A stretch of DNA of 64,000 bases. Origin: an uncultured Dokdonia sp. (GTDB lineage Bacteria; Bacteroidota; Bacteroidia; Flavobacteriales; Flavobacteriaceae). Shown here piece after piece: positions 25,361 through 36,300 of this stretch. Numbering within the stretch: position 1 is the first letter of the stretch; the number at the start of each line of letters is the position of its first letter. Where the stretch lies: NCBI RefSeq assembly GCF_947496725.1, contig NZ_CANMDS010000005.1:62001-126000 (forward strand), written 5' to 3'. Under the pieces are notes generated by a model, which was not told the origin of the DNA, searched no databases, and saw nothing but the letters and a program-made list of their open reading frames with translations. A program made the translations under genes and the position numbers.

Positions 25361-26716
25361 TTAGTTTACAGAAACTGCTGTTTCTACTTTCATATCAAGT
25401 TCTGATACTACAAATTTACCTAGATCTTTACCTTGATTAAGGCCTACGTCTACAGCAGCGCGGTAGTGTATACCACCATACATACGACTTACAGCTGCCT
25501 CTTGAGCCGCAGCTCTAAACGATTTAAAATTACGTATAGGTAGGCCGTATGCAATCTCTGTATCATCATTAAAAGAAAAATTATTCCCAAAAATACTAGT
25601 AAGACTCTCTGCCGCAGCACCAGAAACTACTGAGTGACCACTTACGTACTCTGGAAAAGGAGGTGTTTGTAAAATAGGCTTCCAAGAGTCATCTATGTGG
25701 TCATTTATAAGCGTCTCTGGACGTATTAAATTAGAACGGTACTTCTCGTCCCAACAAGAGATAAAAGCGTCATACATTGCTATGGTTGTTTTTGTATAGG
25801 CGTGCAAAGTATGTACTACATCTAGGCCTGCTTTTTTTGAGGCGATTTTTGTGATTCCTACCCAGTGACCACCAGGGGTTATCTTTTTTGTAGCAAACAT
25901 TAAGTGACCTCGTGTAACAGATACATAAGGATTACAATCCCAAAACTGTGCTATGGCAATCTCCTCAGAGTTGTCTCCATCTTTTGTGATTTGCTGGCTT
26001 ATGTCATAGACCTCTTTAAGCTCTTTATAAAAATCTGAGTCTTTTTCTAGTGAAAATGCTGGTGGTGGTACAGGCTTAAACTGGTCTGCGGCATTAATTA
26101 CAAATGGTCTTATTTTATTCCAGTGTGGTTCAATTCCATCCATATAAGCGGGTGGTGTAGGTTGCCATCTAGAAGGCTCGTCAGAACGCACAGAGAACTT
26201 AGGCATTGTGCGAGTTTGTTTGTAATTATCACCATCCATCCACGCTGCAATATGATTAGACACTTGTAGGCCATAATCTCTTGACTGTACAAACTCCTCT
26301 TCATTAAGCTCTTGCCATCCTGAATAAAGGCTATCTCTATATACCTCTATATCTTGCTCAGAAAATATAAGGCGTTTACTCATATCCATATGTGCTACTA
26401 GCGCTGCAAGCTCATAATTAATAGATGCATCTTTTGCTGGCGCTGGGATGGCTGTAAAGTTTGTAAGCTGGCCAGAAAGTGATGTAAATGATGGGTTATT
26501 TACAGCTAGTATCTCATAGGCCGCAATATTAGGGTATGCATAAATTCTACTAGCTACTGGAGGTGAGAAGATATCGTGTATAATTACTTCTGTAACTTTA
26601 TCTATCGCATTATGAAAGTGATCTGGTGTAATCACAATAGGCTCACTCTTTTTTGAACAAGAGCTTAAAGTAATTAAAGCAGTAAGTAGGACTATGAGTG
26701 TGTACTGTGTTTTCAT
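25361..26716 (-). CDS. Vanadium-dependent haloperoxidase-type PAP2 lipoprotein
   Basis: A 451-residue lipoprotein (TLSSCSKK, Cys20). The C-terminal half holds the full PAP2/vanadate site: KYRSNLIRP (Lys325, Arg332), VSGHS (Ser359, Gly360, His361) and SRMYGGIHY (Arg411, His417). This matches the KX6RP, PSGH, SRX5H signature shared by vanadium haloperoxidases and acid phosphatases; the helical N-terminal half and length fit the haloperoxidase group. Whether it oxidises halide, or is a phosphatase, cannot be told from the motifs. It overlaps by one base with the ASPIC/UnbV gene upstream. Confidence 0.85.
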   Translation of the reverse strand: MKTQYTLIVLLTALITLSSCSKKSEPIVITPDHFHNAIDKVTEVIIHDIFSPPVASRIYAYPNIAAYEILAVNNPSFTSLSGQLTNFTAIPAPAKDASINYELAALVAHMDMSKRLIFSEQDIEVYRDSLYSGWQELNEEEFVQSRDYGLQVSNHIAAWMDGDNYKQTRTMPKFSVRSDEPSRWQPTPPAYMDGIEPHWNKIRPFVINAADQFKPVPPPAFSLEKDSDFYKELKEVYDISQQITKDGDNSEEIAIAQFWDCNPYVSVTRGHLMFATKKITPGGHWVGITKIASKKAGLDVVHTLHAYTKTTIAMYDAFISCWDEKYRSNLIRPETLINDHIDDSWKPILQTPPFPEYVSGHSVVSGAAAESLTSIFGNNFSFNDDTEIAYGLPIRNFKSFRAAAQEAAVSRMYGGIHYRAAVDVGLNQGKDLGKFVVSELDMKVETAVSVN

Positions 26717-29700
26717 TATTGTGTAGTTTCTATTGTATATACCTGTGCTGGTTCATTATTAAATGTAACGAGCAGGTAATTTATGTTATTATGTGTTATG
26801 ATAGATAGCTTACGAACAGACTTTTGAGCAAAATCTAAGCCTAGGGTATATCCATCTATTATTTCTTGCTCTGATTTTATAAGAGCACCAGAAAAAGAAT
26901 CTAACCTACCGTGATACGGTTTTGTGCCAAAATAATTTCCACCAGCGAGGGCCTCTTTTTTTCCATCATTAGTAAAGTCAAACACTACAAAATCTAGTAG
27001 AGGAGCAACTTGTAATGATGATGGGAAAGGTACAAAAGTAAAGGAACCTTTTTCATTTTTTAAGTATCCAGACTTTAGAGTGGTAACATTTAATTCTTGA
27101 GCCTTAGATAAACTCTTGGCAGCTATAATCTCTGAGATAGTTTTACCGGCAAAATCATTATTTGTACTGTATTTCTTTTTAAGAGATACAAGTTGTGTCG
27201 CTAGTTCAGGAAGATTTTGAATAGGGTAGTAGTCTCCATTTCTAGCAGTAGCAACCAGTGTTTCGGTCTGACCGTTGTTATCAAAGTCTGCGTGGTACAT
27301 TTTGAGCGGCTCACCTTCTGTAGCTGTAAACTTGCTGTTAGTTCCCCAGTTGCCTAGCAAGTAATCCAGATCACCATCATCATCTATATCTAAAGGCGCT
27401 ATGGTTTGCCATAAGCCAGTAAGCATCTCTGTTGTTAACTTCTCTTTAGAAAGCACGCCATCATTATTAATGTAAAATTGAGGTTCCATCCATTCACCTA
27501 TTACAATGAGATCTTTCTGGTTATCATCGTTAAGATCTGTCCACACGGCATCTGTAACCATACCTATATTACCTAGGTTGTTATTTTTATCTACAGTGTA
27601 TTTGCCATTGTTGTTTTTGAGGAGCACACTTTCTGGTGCTGTGCCAAAATCGCCAGTAATTACTTGATGACCTATAAACAAGTCCATATCACCGTCATTG
27701 TCATAATCATTTGGAGCGATAACAGAAGTGTTGCCTAGTAAGTTGAGAGGTTGCTTTGACAGGCTATCATCTAGTTTTAAGATATAATCACCTAGTGCAG
27801 TATTAGTAGCCGAAAAATCTGCGCCAGCGGTGCCTACTATAATTTTACCATCTTGAATGATTGCTGTTTTGTCTTCGGTTTTACTCTGTTTTTTTAAGGG
27901 TTCTATATACGCTTTCGCGAAAGCGGAATCTCCACCCAAGTATATTTGAGACGAAGTAAATTTTGAACTACCAAAATAAATATCATCCACCCCATCATTA
28001 TTTATATCACCCACTGCGGTAGCTGGACCCCGATCTGAAAGTTGATAAGGAATTAATTTTTGACGGTTAAAGTCTATATAATCATCTTCCTTGTGTGTGT
28101 AATCTATGCCTAGATTTCCTGGTGTTTTTGAGAAGAGTTTTTCATTTTTTGGCAATAAACTATGGTAATCAAAAGGTGTTGAAGCCCGTGGCGACAGCTT
28201 TACCAATGAATTAGTAGTTATGTTACGCTCAGTTTGATACGTGTTATCTGGCCATATAACCTTGAGAGAATCAATAGTCGTGTTTTTAGGAAAGCCAAAA
28301 TGCACAAGAGGCTGTGACGATGCTTGAAATCCTCTGGCTGTATAGAGCTCTTTGTACTGGGTCTTACCTCCTGCATATGCAAATACTTTAGTACCTATCC
28401 CAAAAGGATTCTTAGCTGTGTACTCAAATTTGAGTTGGACAGATGTAGCCGTAGTATCTGTCTGGTTGATGTAGAGCGTTGCTTCTTTGTTTATGTTATT
28501 AACTACAATGTCTAGGTCCCCATCGTTATCTAAATCTGCAAGGGCAGATGCGCCAGAAACAGATGGTTGAGATGCTAGCCACGTCTGTGATTTATCTTTA
28601 AAGTTCAAATCTCCACCACCCTTAAATAACCTGTTTGGTGTTGCCCCGCTGGGCATAAGGTCTAGAGCTTCATTATCCAGCAATCGGGACTCGTTAATGC
28701 GATTTTGAATTTTATCACTAGAGATAAAGTTTATAAAATCTAGATTGTTAGGTCGCTTAGGAATACCGTTTGCAATAAATAAATCTTGTACACCATCGTG
28801 ATCAAAATCTGCAAAAAGAGCGCTCCAGCTCCAGTCTGTAGCAGCAATTCCAGAAGATAGTGCTTGCTCTTTAAATTGATATCCCGGTTGATTTACAAAA
28901 AGCATATTACGGGTAAACTGGTAGTGATACCCAAAGCGTTCTGTGCGTAACTTTTGCGTTTGGATATTATCATCGCCTTCAGACGCTTTAAGAGCAACTT
29001 CATCATCTGGAAGCATATCTAATGAGATGATATCTGGGAAGCCATCACCGTTAAGATCTGAGTTGTCATTACCCATTGAGAATCTCGAGGTGTGTGGAAA
29101 GTGTTCTTTTAAGCTTTCGCGAAAGCGTACACCTCCTTCATTAATGTAGTAGTAATCATCTTCGTGAAAATCATTACCCACATAGATATCTGGCCATCCA
29201 TCTTGATTAAAATCTGCCACCGAAATGCCGAGGCCGTAGCCATTTATGCCACCATAAATACCCATCTGCTCGCTTACATCTGTAAAGTGGTTACCATCGT
29301 TTCTGAGAAGTTTGTCGCCTGTCTTTTCTGTACGCTTGTTGCGTAGGGATGCTTTGCCAAAAGAGGACTCTGTGTGTATGGCGTGGTTGAGTAAATAAAT
29401 ATCTAGATCTCCATCAAGATCATAATCTAGCACTGCGGCTGTAGTCCCGTAGTCTTTAAAATCAAGTCCATAGGCTTCTGCCTGTTCTGTAAAAGTACCA
29501 TCACCATTGTTTATGAATAACTCATCGTGACCAGAGAAATCATTTATACCCACCACAGCACGCACATAGATGTCTAGGTATCCATCTGCATTTGCATCAA
29601 ACATAATAGCACCGGTACTCCAAGAGTTATTTCCTCCAGTTTTGGAGTTAGTTGTGATGTCTGTAAACTTGAGATTACCCTCGTTGAGATAGAGTTTGTT

Positions 29701-29961
29701 TTGTACTTGGTTGCCAGATAGGTAAATGTCTTGTAGGCCGTCATTATTAATGTCACCCACAGCTACGCCACCACCATTATAAAAGTAGAGGTAATCTAGT
29801 ATGTTAAGGGAATCGCTCTCTGCAAGTGTATTTGCAAAGGTGACTTCAGTACTGTGTCCAGATGGAGTTTTGAAAAGCGGCGGGCTCTCATCTACAGTCT
29901 CGCGTGTACACGAGACAATGATAAGTGCCATCCATAAAAGTACTAGTGCACCTCTTCTCAT
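26716..29961 (-). CDS. FG-GAP/VCBS repeat ASPIC/UnbV lipoprotein, third of three
   Basis: A 1081-residue lipoprotein (IIVSCTRE lipobox) of the CRTAC1 type. An N-terminal set of FG-GAP repeats with calcium loops (DINNDGLQDIYL, DFNQDGWPDIYV, DLDNDGDLDIVV) forms a beta-propeller, an ASPIC/UnbV domain lies in the middle (DSLKVIWPDNTYQ near 560), and a second FG-GAP propeller fills the C-terminal half. Such proteins probably bind Ca2+ at the cell surface. Two palindrome copies lie inside (AFAKA and RFRES). The gene is 2 bp after the upstream paralogue. Confidence 0.88.
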   Translation of the reverse strand: MRRGALVLLWMALIIVSCTRETVDESPPLFKTPSGHSTEVTFANTLAESDSLNILDYLYFYNGGGVAVGDINNDGLQDIYLSGNQVQNKLYLNEGNLKFTDITTNSKTGGNNSWSTGAIMFDANADGYLDIYVRAVVGINDFSGHDELFINNGDGTFTEQAEAYGLDFKDYGTTAAVLDYDLDGDLDIYLLNHAIHTESSFGKASLRNKRTEKTGDKLLRNDGNHFTDVSEQMGIYGGINGYGLGISVADFNQDGWPDIYVGNDFHEDDYYYINEGGVRFRESLKEHFPHTSRFSMGNDNSDLNGDGFPDIISLDMLPDDEVALKASEGDDNIQTQKLRTERFGYHYQFTRNMLFVNQPGYQFKEQALSSGIAATDWSWSALFADFDHDGVQDLFIANGIPKRPNNLDFINFISSDKIQNRINESRLLDNEALDLMPSGATPNRLFKGGGDLNFKDKSQTWLASQPSVSGASALADLDNDGDLDIVVNNINKEATLYINQTDTTATSVQLKFEYTAKNPFGIGTKVFAYAGGKTQYKELYTARGFQASSQPLVHFGFPKNTTIDSLKVIWPDNTYQTERNITTNSLVKLSPRASTPFDYHSLLPKNEKLFSKTPGNLGIDYTHKEDDYIDFNRQKLIPYQLSDRGPATAVGDINNDGVDDIYFGSSKFTSSQIYLGGDSAFAKAYIEPLKKQSKTEDKTAIIQDGKIIVGTAGADFSATNTALGDYILKLDDSLSKQPLNLLGNTSVIAPNDYDNDGDMDLFIGHQVITGDFGTAPESVLLKNNNGKYTVDKNNNLGNIGMVTDAVWTDLNDDNQKDLIVIGEWMEPQFYINNDGVLSKEKLTTEMLTGLWQTIAPLDIDDDGDLDYLLGNWGTNSKFTATEGEPLKMYHADFDNNGQTETLVATARNGDYYPIQNLPELATQLVSLKKKYSTNNDFAGKTISEIIAAKSLSKAQELNVTTLKSGYLKNEKGSFTFVPFPSSLQVAPLLDFVVFDFTNDGKKEALAGGNYFGTKPYHGRLDSFSGALIKSEQEIIDGYTLGLDFAQKSVRKLSIITHNNINYLLVTFNNEPAQVYTIETTQ
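27910..27925. repeat. Iterated palindrome, exact copy
   Basis: In the third ASPIC/UnbV gene, read as AFAKA, after an FG-GAP unit. Confidence 0.95.
29112..29127. repeat. Iterated palindrome, 15/16 copy
   Basis: AGCTTTCGCGAAAGCG in the third ASPIC/UnbV gene, read as RFRES. Confidence 0.9.
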
Positions 29962-29963
29962 AG

Positions 29964-32900
29964 TTAATTGTTAAGCGCAAAAACTCTAGGTTTACTGTCA
30001 TTAAGCGCGGCTATAAAGTATGTGTTACCAGCTGCATCTGTAAACGTCTGTAAGTGTTTCATCTCTTCGCGCACATAAAATCCGCTTTTGGTATAGGGTT
30101 GCCACTCAAAGTTTGCAGAGCCATCACCTAGTAATACACTCCCAAAACTTGCATCTAGTTGAGAGTACTGTGGTTTGTACTCAAAGTTATTACCACCCAT
30201 AACAAGATCAAGTAGTCCATCATTATTTACATCTGTACAGCTTATGCCGCACACACAAGATAATTGTACGCCAGCAGGTAGTGCCTTTAGTGTAAAGTTT
30301 CCTTTTCCATCATTTACGGCAACAGCAGACTCAGAGGTGTTAACTTTCTTTACTTTAGAGTTTGCCAGTACCTCTGCAGAGAATAACTCATCTATAGATC
30401 TTTTTGCATAATCTGAGGCTTTTATATTCTGTTTTTTTAATGATACGATTTGCCCCATTATCTCCTTTTTCTGGTGTAGCGGGTAATCTTTACCCTTTTG
30501 AGTTATGGTAGTAATTTGCTCTATCGTACTATTTGCATCAAAATCATTAATAAATAACTTCATAGGTGCATCTTGAGTAGGTTTGTAATGAATATTTGTT
30601 CCTTCATTACCTAGTATTAAGTCTAGATCACCATCATTATCTATATCTGCACTTTCAATACTTTGCCACCAGCCGTAAGCCTTATCAAGACCAGAATTGT
30701 GTCTTATAAGTTTTCCATTTTCTAGTTTGTATGCTTTTACAGTATCCCACTCTGCAGTAATCACTAGTTCTTTTATAGTGTCACCATCTATATCTGTCCA
30801 TACAGCATCTGTAACCATACCAGCATCATTAAGGACAGCTCCTTGTTGAGGCGTTACATTTGTAAAGCTACCTTTACCATTGTTTTGTAATAACAAATGC
30901 TTTGGGTTAATACCATAGGTGCTTGTTGTATTTCTAGAACCTATAAATAAATCTACATCACCATCTTGGTCATAATCATAAGGAGCGATGACAGAGGCAC
31001 CTTGATTTACAGCGGGTAGTAATTGAGCCGGATTAAATGAGCCGTCACCTTTATTTACGTATAAACGTGGTCTGTAAAATGGAGCGCCATCTATCTGGTT
31101 TCCTCCAGTAGCTACGATGAGGTCTAAGGCGCCATCACCGGTTACATCTACAAAAGAGGCCGCAGTATCTTCAAAAATTGCTGACTTATCAAAATTTATA
31201 GAAGAAGGTACAAGCTTCCCATTACCCTTATGTAAATACAGGGTAGGAGCTTGGTCTTTTGCTCCACCTATAAAGATATCTTCATTACCATCTCCATCTA
31301 CATCACCTACTGCGAGGGCAGGACCTTCTTGTGAGAGTTTCTTTGCAATAAGCCCCTCGTAGTCAAAATCATTGTACTCATTTTCTTGATGTGAAGTAAG
31401 GAGTGTGTTATCTAATTCTCTAAGCAGGGTGTTAGACTCTTTGACTGGGTATTTATATACTTCAGAGGCCTCACTAATTTTAGCCGTAAGTGTTTGGTTC
31501 GCATTAATGTTTTTGAGTAGTTGTGTCTTGTCATTAGGCCATATAATACGCAATGAGTCTATGGTTTTTGAAGCACCTAGGCCTATGGTCATTCCATACT
31601 CCATAGAAGATTGAAAACCTCTAGATGGAACAAGTTCTTGTAAAATAGATTGATTGTCGTGATATAGACGTACAGTAGTACCCACTGCAAATCTATTTTT
31701 ATCACTACCCTCAAAGTTTATTTTTATATAATTATGAGACTCATCTACTACGGAGTTGTTTCTGTAAACAAATGCATCCATATTTACATTATTCACCACA
31801 ATGTCTAGATCACCATCATTATCTAGGTCACCATAAGCAGCGCCATTAGACATACTCTCTAGACCTAGGCCCCAGTCTTGTGCCTTGTTTGTGAATGTTA
31901 AGTCTTTCTGGTTTTGATAAGCATAATTAGGTAGCGGTTTTACAGGCATTTTATTAATGATAGAGTCTACTGGGTGTGTTTTTCCATTAGCCTTACTACG
32001 TATAAGCTCATTTGCAAAGAAGTCTACAAAATCAAGATCTGTGAGGTCGTGGTTAATACCGTTTGTAATATAAATGTCTCTGTAACCGTCATTATCCATA
32101 TCAAAAACAAGCCCAGACCAACTCCAGTCTGATGCCTCTACACCACTGTAATAAGCCGTTTCCGAAAAAGAACCGTTACCATTATTTATTTGTAGCGTAT
32201 TCTGGATAAACTGCTGGTAAAAGTCATCACGCTGTTTACGTTTATAAATGTTGTAGCCATCAAATTCCATTACAGACTTTACTCGCTCCTCACCGTCTGG
32301 AAGCATATCTGTAATAAAAATATCTTGAAGCCCATCGTTATTTATGTCTGAGATGTCTATACCCATCGCAGAGAGAGATAGGTGAGAGGTCCACTCTTTA
32401 ATCTCTTCTGTAAAAGTTCCGTCTTGATTATTGATGTATAAATAATCTCGTTCAAAAAAGTCATTAGAAATATAGATGTCTGGCCATAAATCTTGATTAA
32501 CATCTGTCACTACAACGCCTAGTCCAAAACCTATAAGAGAACCATATATGCCAGACTCTTCACTTACATCTGTAAAAACGCCATTGTCATTACGCATAAG
32601 TAGGTCTCCCACACCACGTATGTCTTCATTTACATTTGCCCAGTCTTGTGCTCGCTTATCTCGTTGTCCTTTGTTACCTAGACTGTTTACAGGTACATTG
32701 CTGTTATTAAGGATATATGCATCAAGGTCTCCATCTTTATCATAATCAAAAAAAGTAGCGTGTGTTGTAAACCCGGATGTAGCGAGGTTATACTCTTTTG
32801 CGCGCTCAGTAAAAGTGAGGTCACCATTGTTAATATACAAGTCGTTGTCGTGGCTATTCTCCTTTAAATTTCCTGCATTGCTTACATAGATATCTAGAAG

Positions 32901-33305
32901 TCCATCTGCATTTACATCTGCCATTGTAACTCCTGTAGACCAAGGTTTGTTACCCTCAATACCAGCGGTTTTAGAAATATCTTCAAATTTAAAATCACCT
33001 TTATTGAGGTATAATTTGTTCTTGCCCATATTTGCGGTTAAGTAAATATCTGCAAGTCCATCATTATTAATATCGCCTATTGCCACACCTCCTCCATTGT
33101 AAAAGTTGCGATACTTAAAGATATTAAAATCCTTTTGGTTCTTAATACTATTTATGAAGGCTATACCGGTGCTGTCTGGAGACATTTGAGTAAAAAGAGT
33201 AGGAGCGGTAGCGTGCTCCTCAGTAATGGTTTCCTTGTCGCAAGAGCTTATGAGCAGAGTAAGTGCTATAGCCGCAAATAGATTATATTTTTTAAAAACA
33301 TTCAT
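29964..33305 (-). CDS. FG-GAP/VCBS repeat ASPIC/UnbV lipoprotein, second of three
   Basis: A 1113-residue lipoprotein (LLISSCDKE lipobox) with the same order as its neighbours: N-terminal FG-GAP propeller (DINNDGLADIYL and later units), ASPIC/UnbV domain (DSLRIIWPNDKTQ), C-terminal FG-GAP propeller (DVDGDGNEDIFI, DIDNDGDLDLIL). The start at 33305 (MNVFKKYNL) is chosen because an earlier in-frame start lies inside the upstream gene. It carries no copy of the 16-bp palindrome, unlike both neighbours. CRTAC1-like surface binding is inferred from family. Confidence 0.88.
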   Translation of the reverse strand: MNVFKKYNLFAAIALTLLISSCDKETITEEHATAPTLFTQMSPDSTGIAFINSIKNQKDFNIFKYRNFYNGGGVAIGDINNDGLADIYLTANMGKNKLYLNKGDFKFEDISKTAGIEGNKPWSTGVTMADVNADGLLDIYVSNAGNLKENSHDNDLYINNGDLTFTERAKEYNLATSGFTTHATFFDYDKDGDLDAYILNNSNVPVNSLGNKGQRDKRAQDWANVNEDIRGVGDLLMRNDNGVFTDVSEESGIYGSLIGFGLGVVVTDVNQDLWPDIYISNDFFERDYLYINNQDGTFTEEIKEWTSHLSLSAMGIDISDINNDGLQDIFITDMLPDGEERVKSVMEFDGYNIYKRKQRDDFYQQFIQNTLQINNGNGSFSETAYYSGVEASDWSWSGLVFDMDNDGYRDIYITNGINHDLTDLDFVDFFANELIRSKANGKTHPVDSIINKMPVKPLPNYAYQNQKDLTFTNKAQDWGLGLESMSNGAAYGDLDNDGDLDIVVNNVNMDAFVYRNNSVVDESHNYIKINFEGSDKNRFAVGTTVRLYHDNQSILQELVPSRGFQSSMEYGMTIGLGASKTIDSLRIIWPNDKTQLLKNINANQTLTAKISEASEVYKYPVKESNTLLRELDNTLLTSHQENEYNDFDYEGLIAKKLSQEGPALAVGDVDGDGNEDIFIGGAKDQAPTLYLHKGNGKLVPSSINFDKSAIFEDTAASFVDVTGDGALDLIVATGGNQIDGAPFYRPRLYVNKGDGSFNPAQLLPAVNQGASVIAPYDYDQDGDVDLFIGSRNTTSTYGINPKHLLLQNNGKGSFTNVTPQQGAVLNDAGMVTDAVWTDIDGDTIKELVITAEWDTVKAYKLENGKLIRHNSGLDKAYGWWQSIESADIDNDGDLDLILGNEGTNIHYKPTQDAPMKLFINDFDANSTIEQITTITQKGKDYPLHQKKEIMGQIVSLKKQNIKASDYAKRSIDELFSAEVLANSKVKKVNTSESAVAVNDGKGNFTLKALPAGVQLSCVCGISCTDVNNDGLLDLVMGGNNFEYKPQYSQLDASFGSVLLGDGSANFEWQPYTKSGFYVREEMKHLQTFTDAAGNTYFIAALNDSKPRVFALNN

Positions 33306-33309
33306 AAGT

Positions 33310-36300
33310 TTAATCTTCTTTTCTAAGGAATAATGGAGTATCATTATTTCTACCAACGATGATATATTTCTTTCCAGATATCGTTGCTGTGTCAATGCTT
33401 CTGGAAGCACCTAAAATATTGAATTTTGTCTTTTTACCCACGTTAAAAAAGCCATTTTTGTCATTATAAAGAACAATGCCTTTTGAACCATCAAGTCTTC
33501 CTAGTTGTGTGCTTATTTCATAATCATTTCCTATTAAGACTAGGTCCTTATAACCATCATTGTCTAGATCATCTACAAGTATATCGTGCACAGAAGATAC
33601 TTGTGCTGGTAGTGGCAGCTGCTTTTCTGTAAACGTGCCATCTCCGTTATTTTCAAAATAGACAGAGGCTAGCTGGGTAACCTGCTTTATTGTAGCCGTT
33701 GCAAGCTTGTTGCTGGGCAGTAAATCTTTAAATTCCGCTTTCGCGAAAGCGCTATAAGAAAGATATTTCTTGTTGAGTTGTGGTAGTTGTTTTGTAAGCT
33801 CATCTTTGGTAGCAATTGTGGTTTCTTCACCTTTATAGTAGTAGGTTACTATAGGGTCAAGTTTGCCATTATCATCAAAATCTTGGATATATAACTGCAC
33901 AGGCTCTGCCGCCGAAGCTTTAAGGCGTGTGTTGAGGCCCCAGTTGCCAGCTATAATATCAAGATCGCCATCATTGTCAAAGTCTGCTACTTGTGATGAA
34001 TTAAACCATCCATTAGTGTTTTCTAAGCCGTTGTTGTCTTGCTTTGTAAGTTTCTTACCATCATTGAGCAAAATTGTGGGAGCCATCCAGTGACCTAAAA
34101 CCACTGCGTCTGGATAACCATTATCATCAATGTCTTGCCACTGTATGTCACGTACATTACCGATGTCTTTAAAATCTGGACTATAACTTTCTGTAATATT
34201 ACTGAAGTTACCTGAACCATCATTACTAAAAAGATACTGCAGCGGAGTGGTGCCAAACTCCTGAGGGATAACGTCGCTGGTTATAGAGATGTCTAAGTCG
34301 CCATCTTGATCTAGATCTACAGCGTTAATAGTAGATGCATTAATAAATGTATTATTAAAAGCTTCTTTTTTGTGTTCTAGACCTCTCGCTGTATTGATAT
34401 AGAGTCTAGGTTGTAACGCGTTACCTGTTTGTATTTCATTACCACCACTTACAATGATAAGATCGTTTAAGCGGTCACCATTTGCGTCAAAAATGATTGC
34501 ATCTATATCTTCTGCAATGGCGTGCTTATCATTGCTAGGAAGTTCTTGTTTCGTAAAACTTCCTGAAGTGGTTTGCAGTTGTAATGAAGTGGCTTGAGAT
34601 TTTGCACCAAGGGTGACAAAATCTTGTAGGCCATCATTGTTTATATCACCACTACATATCGCTTTACTGAGGTTTGTAGAAGAATATGGCACCAATGGAT
34701 TACGACTAAACTCCACAGTAGGGTTTTCTTTATGTTTAAAGGATAGCAGTGTGTCATTTACATACTGTCTCGTTTTTACTTTTGCTATTAATCCCTTATA
34801 ATAATTGCCACCAGCGTTTGTGTAGTTTAAGGTTATCCTTTGATTTGCTGATATTGTTTCTTGTTTTTCAGTTTTGCCATCAGGCCATATAACACGTAAA
34901 GAGTCTATTGTTTTAGAGCTATCTAGGCCAATTAAAATTTCTGGGACGACAGATGATAGAAATCCTCTCGTGGTATAGTTTTCAAAGTATTGAGAATTGC
35001 CATCTGTATAGACTTGTATTTTTGCACCTATTCCTTGTATGTTTTTGCTAGGCCCTACAAGGTCTACTTTAAGATAATTTGCTTTTGTGACTGCTTTGTT
35101 GGTTTTATTTTCGAGTATAAAAGCCTCCTCATTTACATTATTTACTATTAGGTCAAGATCTCCATCATTATCTAGATCTGCATAGGTACTTCCATTGCTG
35201 AATGATTTTTTGCTTTTTATCCAGTCTGCAGAGGTGTTTTTAAAAGTGCCGTTTCCATTGTTTTTAAAAAAATAGTTCACCGTTTTTTTACTAGGCATTT
35301 CTTCTATAAGGGGAAGTTCACCATCTGTCATATTTTTACCTAGACGCTTTTGTATATTTTCATTTGATATGAAATTAATAAAATCCATATCATTTGTTGC
35401 ACCTAGAATACCATTTGTAATATAAAGGTCTTTGTGTCCATCATTGTTAAAGTCTGCAAGTAGGGGAGACCAGCTCCACTCAGAACTTGCAACATTGCTT
35501 AAAAAAGCGCTTTCTGTAAAAGAGGAAGAACCCTGATTAATATGCAAGGTGTTCTGCATAAATTGTGGTGTATAGCCTTGTTTTAGATTATTTGAGAATA
35601 TGGGGTAATTATATTCGGCACCAGAAGTTTTTAGGGTATAAGGGTCTTCAGGGAGCATATCTACAGATATGATGTCAGGTAGGCCGTCATTATTTACATC
35701 TGCTATGTCATTTCCCATAGAAAAATGTGAGGTGTGGCCTAGTGCTCCATTTTTATTATTAATTTCATTAAAGGTTCCGTCTTGATTATTGATGTATAAA
35801 TAATCATCTTCAAAAAAGTCATTACCTATATACATATCTGGATATCCATCATTGTTAAGATCACTTATGTTTATCCCGAGGCCGTAACCTATTTTTGATG
35901 AATATATGTTCGCTTTCGCGGAAGCGTCATAAAAAACACCATCCCTATTTTCTAGTAATTTATCACCGTTTATTGTATCTCTAGTTGTGCGCTGGCTACC
36001 TCTCCCGAAATATGCGTTAGGGTACAGTGAGTGTGATAGTATATATGCATCAAGGTCACCATCTAGGTCGTAATCAAAAAAAGCTGTTTGTGTGTTGAGA
36101 CCTTCTATATTTAATTGATAGGTTGACGCTTCTTCTTTAAATGTTGGTATGCCATCTGTAAGGCCTTGATTAATGTAAAGTAAATTTGACCCTTTGAGAT
36201 GTAAGTGTCCTGAGACTTTAGATACGTATATGTCTAGATATCCATCATTATTAATATCTACCGTGGTCACGCCTGTAGTCCATCCAGAGTTGTTATTTAT